A stretch of DNA of 49,646 nucleotides from Rhizobacter sp. Root1238 (GTDB lineage: Bacteria; Pseudomonadota; Gammaproteobacteria; Burkholderiales; Burkholderiaceae_C), in NCBI RefSeq assembly GCF_001425825.1, contig NZ_LMDM01000047.1:1-49646 (forward strand), in the 5' to 3' direction. The position numbers and the translations under genes were made by a program. Of the stretch, positions 17,552-24,970 are shown piece after piece. The notes under the pieces are model-generated. The model was not told where the DNA came from. It saw only the letters and a program-made list of their open reading frames with translations, and did no database searches. Numbering within the stretch: the first letter of the stretch is position 1; each line of letters begins with the position of its first letter.

Positions 17552-19252
17552 ATGGGCAGTTCCGACGTCGACGCCATCGCCACCTCGGTGGACGCCGAGG
17601 CCTCCGCCTCGCAGCCGGTGCGCCACCTGCGCCAGATCCTGTTGTGGCCGCTGCGGCTGATTCCGCCCGAAGGGGCTGCGGCCCGCCATGCCAGGCCATG
17701 GGAGCTGCTGCGCGACCTGCCCGGTTCGCCGTGGCGCGAAGAGGTCGACGAGTACACCGGCGACGCGACCCGCTTCCACGAGCGCCACTACAACGAGTTC
17801 GTCAGTTTCCTGCCCTACGTGCAGCGCTTCCTGTACGGCGAGGGCCGCGCGCGGCGCGGCAGCGTGCACGGCGACGGCGCCTCGCCGATGCGGGTGTTCC
17901 GCCGCCACGACGTGAAGGCAGTGCGCGTGGTGCCGCGTCCCGGCGACGCGCCGCTGACGCTGGAAGTCGTGCACGCCGACCTGTACTTCTTCTACGACAT
18001 CGACATCGTGATGCTGAACCTCGAGGTCGGCATCAGCGACCTGAGCCTCGCGCAGGCGCAGGACCTGCTGTACCGCTTCGGCCGCGGCTACCCGGCGGGC
18101 TGGGACGCCGAAGGCACGCCGCTGCACGGCATGCACGGCGTCGAATGGCTGGGCGCCGACGGCCAGGTGCTGGCACGTTCCGACTCCGGCCAGCGCGAGG
18201 CCTTCCTCGCGCACGTCGCCGAGCACCGCGCGCCGCGCATCGCGTCGCACTGGGCCTTCATGCTGCAGCCGCTGGTCAGCGACCATTCGGGCGAGCCCGG
18301 GCTGCTGCGTTATCGCCAGATCGAATACCACCGCATGCCGGTGATGGGCTTCATCGCGGTCGACGAGCCGGCGCGGCTGACGCGCGGCGACTTCATCCGC
18401 CTCGGCCTGGTGATCGGCGGCAGCGAGGCCGAGACCGCGTTGCCGTACCTCGAATCGACGCTGCAGGGCCGCGCCACCGACTTCGAACAGCGCTTCTGCT
18501 ACGACCGCTTCTGGATCGACGCCGGCATGGCGCCGCGCACCCGCTACCTGTGCAGCGGGCATTCGCTGATCGTCGTCGGCGATGCGCGCTCCACCTTCTA
18601 CAACTGCCGCGACCGCGGCGTGCTGGCGCAGTTCCGCCACCAGCACTTCCTGCTGTTCCTGATCGCGCACTTCCAGAAGGCGGCGCTGCTGATGTTCTCC
18701 GACACGCTGGTCGAGGCGCTGAAGCAGCTCGACATCGGCCAGCCTTCCAGCGTACGGCGCTTCAAGCGGGCGATCCGCGCGAGCTTCGAATCCTTCCTGC
18801 GCTTCACGCACCGCTACTGGTTCCATTCGGTGTCCGACCAGGCGCAGGTGCGCGCGCTGTTCCAGATGTGCTCGACGCACCTCGGGCTCGACGCCCTCTA
18901 TGCCGAGGTCAAGGAGCGCATCGCCGACATGAACGGCTACCTCGATGCCGACAGCCTGCGCCGCCAGGCCAACACCGTCGTGCGGCTGACGGTGGTCACG
19001 ATCCTCGGGCTGATCGGCACCGTCACGACCGGCTTCCTCGGCATGAACCTGCTGGCCGAGGCCGATGCGCCTGTCTCGCGCAAGCTGTGGCTGTTCGGCA
19101 TCGTGTTCGTCGCGACGACGGTGCTGACGTTCTACACGATGGCCAAGTCGAAGGGGCTGTCGGATTTCCTCGACGCGCTGTCCGACGAGCGGCTGTCGGC
19201 CTGGACCAAGTTCAAGGCGCTGCTGGCGGTGTGGCGGCGGCCGGTCGACTGA
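17552..19252 (+). CDS. CorA-like divalent cation transporter with large cytoplasmic domain
   Basis: 566 residues. The last 110 residues carry two membrane segments (VVTILGLIGTVTTGFLGMN and LWLFGIVFVATTVLTFYTM) with the GMN signature of CorA/Mrs2 channels at residues 497-499 at the end of the first. The loop after GMN is LLAEADAP, not the classic MPEL, so metal selectivity may differ. The N-terminal ~450 residues are longer than in ordinary CorA (about 320) and include acidic and His-containing stretches. It follows the small coiled-coil membrane gene by 15 bp. Mg2+ or other divalent transport is inferred from the GMN pore only. Confidence 0.82.
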   Translation: MGSSDVDAIATSVDAEASASQPVRHLRQILLWPLRLIPPEGAAARHARPWELLRDLPGSPWREEVDEYTGDATRFHERHYNEFVSFLPYVQRFLYGEGRARRGSVHGDGASPMRVFRRHDVKAVRVVPRPGDAPLTLEVVHADLYFFYDIDIVMLNLEVGISDLSLAQAQDLLYRFGRGYPAGWDAEGTPLHGMHGVEWLGADGQVLARSDSGQREAFLAHVAEHRAPRIASHWAFMLQPLVSDHSGEPGLLRYRQIEYHRMPVMGFIAVDEPARLTRGDFIRLGLVIGGSEAETALPYLESTLQGRATDFEQRFCYDRFWIDAGMAPRTRYLCSGHSLIVVGDARSTFYNCRDRGVLAQFRHQHFLLFLIAHFQKAALLMFSDTLVEALKQLDIGQPSSVRRFKRAIRASFESFLRFTHRYWFHSVSDQAQVRALFQMCSTHLGLDALYAEVKERIADMNGYLDADSLRRQANTVVRLTVVTILGLIGTVTTGFLGMNLLAEADAPVSRKLWLFGIVFVATTVLTFYTMAKSKGLSDFLDALSDERLSAWTKFKALLAVWRRPVD

Positions 19253-19266
19253 GCCGGCCCCTTCGC

Positions 19267-19896
19267 TCAGGTCGCGAGCGCCCGCGCGTTCGACGCCGGG
19301 ATGTTGTCGCGCGCGATCGCCCGGCCGGCCTGCACCGCGCCGATCCAGTCGTCGGTGCCGGTCACCGCGGCGAAGCGGCTGTGGAACACCACGCTGAACA
19401 CCCGGTGGATCTCTTCGGCGCTGGCCCGGCCGGCCGCATTCGCATAGGGCAGCGCGCCGCTCGCGTCCGACAGCAGCTCCACCGCGAAGCCGCGGTGCGT
19501 GGCCTCGAACACCGTCGACGCATTGCAGTTGTGCGTCATGTAGCCGGCGATGGTCAGCGTGTCGATGCCGCGCTGCGCCAGCCACTGCGCGAAGCCGGTG
19601 TCGGTGAAGACGCTCGGCCAGTGCTTCTCGACCCAGTGATCGCGCGGCCGGCCGGCCACCACCTCGTGCAGCGCCCAGCCGTCGGAGCCGGCGGCGAACA
19701 GCGGCGCGCCCGCGGCCTCGGTGTGCTGCACGACGACCACCGGAATGCCGGCCGCACGCGCCGCATCCATCGCGCGGCCGACCTGCGCGAGGCTTTGCGC
19801 GACCGGCGGGTGCTCGATGCGCAGCTTGCCGTTGACGTATTCGTTCTGGACGTCGATCACGACAAGCGCGCGGCGGGGGGTGGTGGTGGAGGTCAT
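19267..19896 (-). CDS. isochorismatase-fold cysteine hydrolase
   Basis: 209-residue cytoplasmic hydrolase. The expected catalytic residues are visible: Asp in VVIDVQNEY, Lys in WVEKHWPSVF, and nucleophile Cys in IAGYMTHNCNAST. The substrate (an amide, nicotinamide-like or isochorismate-like compound) cannot be fixed. I start at the ATG at 19896 preceded by GGAAG; the open frame extends far upstream across the divergent gene and is spurious. Divergent from a GlxA-type regulator that probably controls it. Confidence 0.92.
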   Translation of the reverse strand: MTSTTTPRRALVVIDVQNEYVNGKLRIEHPPVAQSLAQVGRAMDAARAAGIPVVVVQHTEAAGAPLFAAGSDGWALHEVVAGRPRDHWVEKHWPSVFTDTGFAQWLAQRGIDTLTIAGYMTHNCNASTVFEATHRGFAVELLSDASGALPYANAAGRASAEEIHRVFSVVFHSRFAAVTGTDDWIGAVQAGRAIARDNIPASNARALAT

Positions 19897-19915
19897 CGAT
19901 TCTTCCTTCGGGGCA

Positions 19916-19930
19916 ACGGCACCGTGCCGT
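19916..19930. promoter_or_regulatory. 15-bp near-perfect palindrome, candidate operator
   Basis: ACGGCAC-C-GTGCCGT, with perfect 7-bp arms around one base, lies 20 bp upstream of the hydrolase start in the 109-bp divergent region shared with the GlxA-type regulator. Location and symmetry fit an operator; the binding protein is inferred only from adjacency. Confidence 0.45.
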
Positions 19931-20005
19931 CGATGGAGCACATTCTTTCGCCGCGGCGTGCGATGCGACAGTGGCCCGAAACACCTCTTTCGATAAGATC
20001 GGGCC

Positions 20006-20983
20006 ATGTCGTCCCGAACCGCGCCCGAGCCGGTCCACCGCGTAGCGGTGGTCGCGTTCGACGGCATCAGCCCCTTCCACCTGTCGGTGCCCTGCATGGT
20101 GTTCGGCCCCGACATGGCCGGCCCCGGCATGCCGCCGTTCCGCCTGCAGGTCTGCGCGAGCGAGGCCGGCCCGCTGCGCACCACGGCCGGCTTCACGATC
20201 GCCGCGACGCACCGCTTGACCGCGCTCGCGCAGGCGCAGACGGTGATCGTGCCGTCGTGGCGCGACACCGCCGAGCCGGTGCCGCCGGTCCTGCTGCAGG
20301 CGCTGCGCCGCGCGCATGCCCGCGGCGCGCGCATCGTCGGCCTGTGCGTCGGCGCCTTCGTGCTCGCCGAGGCCGGCCTGCTCGACGGCCGGCCGGCGAC
20401 CACGCACTGGCACCTGGCGGGCGAGTTCGCGCGCCGCTTCCCGCAGGTCGACGTGAAGGCCGACGTGCTGTACGTCGACGACGGCGATGTGCTGACCTCG
20501 GCCGGCACGGCCGCCGGCATCGACTGCTGCCTGCACCTGCTGCGCGGCATCGCCGGAGCCGACGTGGCGGCGCGCGTGGCGCGCCGCATGGTGGTCGCGC
20601 CGCACCGGCAGGGCGGGCAGGCGCAGTACGTCGAGCAACCGCTGCCGCGCAGCGGCGCCGACGAGCGGCTGGCCGCGGTGATGGGCTGGGCGCTCGCGCG
20701 GCTCGACGAAGCCCACAGCCTCGACGCGCTGGCCGCGCGCGCGGCGATGAGCCGGCGCAGCTTCACGCGGCACTTCCGCCAGGCCACCGGCACGACGGTG
20801 CTGCAGTGGCTGCAGAACCAGCGCCTCGCACGCGCGCAGCGCTTGCTGGAGACCAGCACGAAGCCGATCGAGGCGGTGGCCGCCGAAGCCGGCTTCGGCT
20901 CGGCGCTGTCGCTGCGCCAGCTGTTCGCGACCCGCCTCGCGACCTCCCCGTCGCAGTACCGCAAAGCCTTCCGCGCCGGCTGA
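20006..20983 (+). CDS. GlxA family transcriptional regulator (DJ-1/PfpI-like + AraC HTH)
   Basis: 325 residues. N-terminal class I glutamine-amidotransferase-like domain (about 10-185), with the nucleophile-elbow-like GLCVGAFVLAEAG, used for ligand sensing in this family. The C-terminal AraC/XylS DNA-binding domain (about 225-322) has two helix-turn-helix units (LDALAARAAMSRRSFTRHF and IEAVAAEAGFGSALSLRQLF). A TAAGAT element ends 6 bp before the ATG and no ribosome site is visible, so a leaderless transcript is possible. Divergent from the isochorismatase-fold hydrolase, its likely target. Confidence 0.93.
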   Translation: MSSRTAPEPVHRVAVVAFDGISPFHLSVPCMVFGPDMAGPGMPPFRLQVCASEAGPLRTTAGFTIAATHRLTALAQAQTVIVPSWRDTAEPVPPVLLQALRRAHARGARIVGLCVGAFVLAEAGLLDGRPATTHWHLAGEFARRFPQVDVKADVLYVDDGDVLTSAGTAAGIDCCLHLLRGIAGADVAARVARRMVVAPHRQGGQAQYVEQPLPRSGADERLAAVMGWALARLDEAHSLDALAARAAMSRRSFTRHFRQATGTTVLQWLQNQRLARAQRLLETSTKPIEAVAAEAGFGSALSLRQLFATRLATSPSQYRKAFRAG

Positions 20984-21107
20984 GCCTGTCGGGCAACGAC
21001 TACAGGCGGTTCGCCGCTGGACCGACCAGCCGCTGTCCTGTTGGCCGATTCGCGTCGCGGCGGGTCGCGCGGACGATGCAGTCGACGTTCCACCAAAGGA
21101 GTCGACG

Positions 21108-21569
21108 ATGAACGCTCGTTCCCTGCCCACACTCGCTTCCGTTGCGTTGGCCGCCACGCTGGTGGCTTGTGGATCCGCGCCGCGCGAAGAACGCCGCCCG
21201 GTGGCCGACGCGCCGATCGCCGCGCCGGTGTACGGCGAATACGGCCGCGTGCGCGACATCGAACTGGTGTCCACCGGCAGCGGCCACACCTCCGGCGGCG
21301 GCGCGGTGCTGGGGGCCGTGCTCGGCGCGGTCGTCGGCAACCAGATCGGCTCCGGCACCGGCCGTGTCGCGGCCACCGGGGTCGGCGCGGTGGCCGGCGG
21401 CGTCGTCGGCAACCAGATCGAGCGGCGCAACCGCCGCGACGACGAGGTCTACCGGGTCAGCGTGCGCTTCGACAACGGCAGCGTGCAGAGCTACGACTTC
21501 CAGCGCATCGACGACCTGCGCGTCGGCGACCGCGTGAAGTGGGAAGGCGGACAGCTCCACCGCGTGTAG
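21108..21569 (+). CDS. glycine-zipper outer-membrane lipoprotein (SlyB-like), second copy
   Basis: 153 residues. Signal peptide with lipobox LVAC (Cys21), short linker, glycine-zipper hairpin (GAVLGAVLGAVVGNQIGSG and GVGAVAGGVVGNQIERR), and a C-terminal beta domain (VSVRFDNGSVQSYDF ... VGDRVKWEGGQLHRV). Strong ribosome site AAAGGAG. It has the same order as the 16522-17076 protein but no long Ala/Pro linker, so it is a divergent paralogue and not a recent duplicate. Predicted outer-membrane-attached stress or integrity protein. Confidence 0.9.
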   Translation: MNARSLPTLASVALAATLVACGSAPREERRPVADAPIAAPVYGEYGRVRDIELVSTGSGHTSGGGAVLGAVLGAVVGNQIGSGTGRVAATGVGAVAGGVVGNQIERRNRRDDEVYRVSVRFDNGSVQSYDFQRIDDLRVGDRVKWEGGQLHRV

Positions 21570-21653
21570 GCGCGCACGGCAAGCGGCGGGTCTGGCGCCA
21601 GCCGGCGTTTGAGGCCATCATCGCGCTTCCCTTTTTTCCGGGAGCACGTGCGC

Positions 21654-22457
21654 ATGGCGACAGACAAGCTCATCCGCGTCGGGATCGGTGGCTGGACCTT
21701 CGAACCCTGGCGCGACAACTTCTTCCCGGCCGGCTGGCCGCAGGCGCGCGAGCTCGAGTACGCGAGCCGCCAGGTGACCGCGATCGAGGTCAACGGTACC
21801 TACTACAGCACGATGAAGCCGGCCACGTTCGCGAAGTGGCACGACGAGACGCCCGACGGTTTCATGTTCTCGCTGAAGGCCTCGCGCTTCTGCACCAACC
21901 GGCGCGTGCTGGCCGAAGCCGGCGATTCGATCCAGCGCTTCATCGGCAGCGGCCTGTCTGAACTGCGCGCCAAGCTCGGGCCGGTGGTCTGGCAGTTCGC
22001 GCCGACCAAGCGCTTCGATGCGGCGGATTTCGAGGCCTTCCTGGAACTGCTGCCGGCCAACGTCGACGGCCGCCCGCTGCGTCACGTGATGGACGTGCGG
22101 CACGACAGCTTCCGCAGCCCGGAGTACCTCGCGCTGGCACGCCGACACCGGGTCGCGACGGTGTTCACGCATTCCGCCGACTACCCGTCCTTCGCCGACC
22201 TGACCGGCGATTTCCTGTACGCCCGGCTGATGTCGGCCCGCGCCGAGGTGCCCACCGGCTACGAGCCGGCGGCCCTCGACGCGATCGCCGGCTGCGCCCG
22301 CTGCTGGGCGGCCGGCGACGAGCCCGGCGGCCTGCCGCGCGTCGAACCGGCACCGCCGGCCACCGGCACGCCCCGCGACGTGTTCATCTTCTTCATCAAC
22401 GGCGCCAAGGAACGCGCGCCGGCCGGTGCAATGTCACTGATCGAACGACTCGGCTGA
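21654..22457 (+). CDS. DUF72 family protein (YecE-like)
   Basis: 267 residues, TIM-barrel-like DUF72. Typical segments are the opening RVGIGGWTFEPWRDNFFP, AIEVNGTYYSTMKPATF, the FMFSLKASRFCTNRR stretch, VVWQFAPTKRF, and the C-terminal RDVFIFFINGAKERAPA. I choose the ATG at 21654, 9 bases after GGAG; a GTG at 21648 is too close. The biochemical role of the family is not established, although it is widely conserved. It stands alone downstream of the lipoprotein gene. Confidence 0.93.
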   Translation: MATDKLIRVGIGGWTFEPWRDNFFPAGWPQARELEYASRQVTAIEVNGTYYSTMKPATFAKWHDETPDGFMFSLKASRFCTNRRVLAEAGDSIQRFIGSGLSELRAKLGPVVWQFAPTKRFDAADFEAFLELLPANVDGRPLRHVMDVRHDSFRSPEYLALARRHRVATVFTHSADYPSFADLTGDFLYARLMSARAEVPTGYEPAALDAIAGCARCWAAGDEPGGLPRVEPAPPATGTPRDVFIFFINGAKERAPAGAMSLIERLG

Positions 22458-22590
22458 CGGCCGCGGGCCGCAAATCCACAGTTTCTCGACGATCGTTCGC
22501 TACAACTGCCGTTGGGGCCGGTACGGATGGATGAACTCTCTCGCCGGTGTCCCGTGCCTTGTCATGTGATCCCCAGCGAGTGCAGCGTCC

Positions 22591-22851
22591 TTGAACACCC
22601 CGCAGTACCGGTTCGGCGAGAACGAGGTCGATCCGGCGACCCGCCAGTTGACTCATGCCGGCCGCCGCCTGCATGCCGAGCCGAAAGTCTTCGACGTGTT
22701 GATGCTGCTGCTGCGCCAGAAGAACGGCGATGTCGAAAAGCGCGAGCGGCTGTTCCTGATCACGCCTCGCATCATCCAGTCGGCTGCGGAAGGCCTGCCG
22801 GTCGTTCAACCGGTCGTTCAACAAGCCGTTCAACCGACCGTCTCCCGCTGA
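22591..22851 (+). pseudogene. truncated winged-helix (OmpR/CadC-type) regulator fragment
   Basis: From a possible TTG at 22591 the frame reads YRFGENEVDPATRQLTHAG and AEPKVFDVLMLLLRQKNGDV, an excellent match to the first half of a Trans_reg_C winged-helix domain (family pattern: FGxxELDPxxRxLxxxGxxxxLxPKxFDVLxxLxxxxGxVVxxxxL). After KRERLF the expected recognition helix and wing are missing; the sequence runs into unrelated residues containing repeats of VVQ and stops at 86 codons. Read as a decayed or truncated regulator immediately upstream of the GNAT fusion gene. Expression as a short protein cannot be excluded. Confidence 0.68.
22798..22833 (+). repeat. three tandem 12-bp units
   Basis: Two identical units (CCGGTCGTTCAA) and one variant (CAAGCCGTTCAA) lie in the degenerate 3' part of the winged-helix fragment, 28 bp before the next start codon. 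In the fragment's reading frame they add repeats of V-V-Q. Probably slippage-derived. Confidence 0.85.
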
Positions 22852-22861
22852 GGTTCGCGCC

Positions 22862-24970
22862 ATGGTCGCCCATCCCGTTCTCTCCTCTGCCAGCCCGTCT
22901 TCCGCCGCGGTCGCACGCCGCGCCGCGCACGGCCACACGCCGTCGGCCTTCGACACGCTGATGGCGAGCGCGTGGGCCGAAATGATCGTCTCGTACTGGG
23001 ACGACCAGCACCGCGCCGGACGCATCGATCCACGCGCCCCGCTGGATGTCGTCGACTGGATGCCCGGCGACGGCGGCTCGGCCCGGCAGATGATCCAGGC
23101 GCTGGTGCAGCGCGTGCGCTGGCGGCTGGGCTTCGAGCCGCGGCTGCGCTACCTGGCCTGCGTCGAGGACGCGGCGGTGGCCGGTGCCTGGCATCACGAG
23201 CCCGAGCTCTGCAGCCTGCTCGACCCCGGCCTGCTGGTGCCGATGCTGTGGCAGCCCGGGGGCGGCGACGCGCCGTGCCTGCTGCCGATGGGCGAGCCGC
23301 GACGCTGGGCCAGCATGAACCCGGTGGTGGTGCTGGCGCACGACCGGTTCCGCCACCTGCCGCAACGGCTGCTCGCGACCCACTACGGGCGGCTGCTGGA
23401 GGCCTCGCCGCAGGAGTTGATGGAGAGGCGCGACGAACCCGAGGACCAGCGCTGGCGCCCGGTCGACGAGAACACGCTGACGCCGGCGCTGCGTGCGCTG
23501 GTGCAATCGCATGTGGCCGGGCTGAACAGCGCGCCGGTGTGCCTGCCGGTCGGGGCCATCGATGCGCTGGCGCAGGTGGCCGCGCTGTGTCCGGGCGGCT
23601 ACCTGGTGCTGTCGACGGCGCGCGGCTTCGCGAACGACCGCGGCGTGCGGCTCGGCGGTTTCGACAGCGTGCTGTCCACCTTCCGGCGCGACCGGCTGCT
23701 GCCGACCGATTTCGCGCTGCTGGGCGCCCACCTGGCCGGGCAGCAGGCGCTGGCATGGCACCGTGCGGTCGGCGAGGCCGAGGTGGTGCAGGCGGTGGCC
23801 GGTGGCGCCGGCAGCTCGCGCGCGGCGCTGGAGCGCTGGGTCGCACCGCTGGCGCGCGGCGACTGCGGCGACGGCGCAGCGCTCGCCCGCGTGATGCGCT
23901 GCGCGCTGCGCGATTCGGGCGCGTCGGCCGGGCTGGTGGTGTTGCGCCGGGCCCAGCACGACCCGCGCGTCTTCGCGGCCGCCTGCCCCGACCTGCACCT
24001 GCGCTGGCTGGGCCGCGGCGGGGTCGACCGGGAAGCCTGGGCCGAGGCGCTGCGCTGCGTGTGGGGCCAGCACCTGCCGTCGCCGCATGGACCGCCGCTG
24101 TTCCGCGATGTCGCGCTGTCGGCGATGCGCATCGCCGAGTGGGGGTTCGCGCGCCGCGTCTGGCTGCGCGGCCTGGCGGTGCATGGGCGGACCGCGCCCG
24201 ACCTGGCACAGCTCGCGTGGTGCGAGTCGTGCAGCGGCGACCTCGCGTCCGCGGTGCGGCATGTCGCCGAGGCGCTCGCGATTCTTCCCGCCGATCCGCT
24301 GGCGCTCGATGTGCAGCGCCGCCTGCACGAGCGGCTGGCGGCGTGGGACACCGCCGAAGACGGCTGGCTGCGCTGCATTGCCCGCGATCCCGGCGGGCTG
24401 GTGCTGGAGCCGCTGGACAGCAGCCATGCCCCGGCGCTCGGGCACCAGTTCCGCGACCCGCAGATCGCGGTGATGTCCGGCTTCGATCCGATCGATGCCA
24501 CCTGCAATGCGGCGCAGTGGGTCGACGCGCGGCGCCTGGAGGCGAGCCGCATCGACTATGCGGTGATGCATGCCGAGCATGGCTTCGTGGGCCACACCGG
24601 GCTGTACCAATGGGCGCGCGCGGGCTTCTTCTACTTCTGGATCGGCGTCGACTTCCAGGGCCGGGGCTTCGCGGTGCAGGCCGGCCGGATGCTGTGCCGG
24701 CACGCGCTGGCGCATGGGGTCGACTGCCTGATCACAACAGTCTATGTCGACAACACGCGTTCAATGCGGGCATTGATGCGCATCGGTTTCCGCCGCATGC
24801 CGGTGCGCCGGCCGAGCGACAAGGAAGGCCTGCACTACATGGCGCTGAAGGCCCCCGGCGTGGAGGTCGACGAACTGGCGGTATTGATCGACTACAACCG
24901 GCGCGAGGAGCAGCCGGTCGATTTCGAACCCGATCCGGATGCGGCGATCAACGAGGGGGGCACGGCATGA
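22862..24970 (+). CDS. methyltransferase-like / TPR-like / GNAT acetyltransferase fusion protein
   Basis: 702 residues. Residues about 40-330 resemble a MidA-type SAM-dependent methyltransferase fold: LDVVDWMPGDGGSARQMI in the SAM-loop position, RLRYLACVED as the acidic second strand, and NPVVVLAHDRFRHLPQRLL where the family has its catalytic strand. The loop residues are atypical, so activity is doubtful. Residues 415-500 look like TPR helices. Residues 513-675 form a GNAT domain with the acetyl-CoA loop QGRGFA and the C-terminal VYVDNTRSMRALMRIGFRRM. Its stop overlaps the next gene's ATG (ATGA), indicating coupling. Substrate unknown; the downstream repeat protein is an obvious candidate. 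Confidence 0.8.
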   Translation: MVAHPVLSSASPSSAAVARRAAHGHTPSAFDTLMASAWAEMIVSYWDDQHRAGRIDPRAPLDVVDWMPGDGGSARQMIQALVQRVRWRLGFEPRLRYLACVEDAAVAGAWHHEPELCSLLDPGLLVPMLWQPGGGDAPCLLPMGEPRRWASMNPVVVLAHDRFRHLPQRLLATHYGRLLEASPQELMERRDEPEDQRWRPVDENTLTPALRALVQSHVAGLNSAPVCLPVGAIDALAQVAALCPGGYLVLSTARGFANDRGVRLGGFDSVLSTFRRDRLLPTDFALLGAHLAGQQALAWHRAVGEAEVVQAVAGGAGSSRAALERWVAPLARGDCGDGAALARVMRCALRDSGASAGLVVLRRAQHDPRVFAAACPDLHLRWLGRGGVDREAWAEALRCVWGQHLPSPHGPPLFRDVALSAMRIAEWGFARRVWLRGLAVHGRTAPDLAQLAWCESCSGDLASAVRHVAEALAILPADPLALDVQRRLHERLAAWDTAEDGWLRCIARDPGGLVLEPLDSSHAPALGHQFRDPQIAVMSGFDPIDATCNAAQWVDARRLEASRIDYAVMHAEHGFVGHTGLYQWARAGFFYFWIGVDFQGRGFAVQAGRMLCRHALAHGVDCLITTVYVDNTRSMRALMRIGFRRMPVRRPSDKEGLHYMALKAPGVEVDELAVLIDYNRREEQPVDFEPDPDAAINEGGTA

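Noticed and set aside
16778-21430. A 1550-codon minus-strand open frame across the lipoprotein, CorA-like, hydrolase and GlxA genes
   Set aside because: It crosses several genes with clear domains and has the low-complexity Arg/Ala composition of an antisense GC artefact.
22798-22833. A CRISPR-like short array
   Set aside because: Units are 12 bp, directly adjacent, with no spacers; this is a simple tandem repeat.
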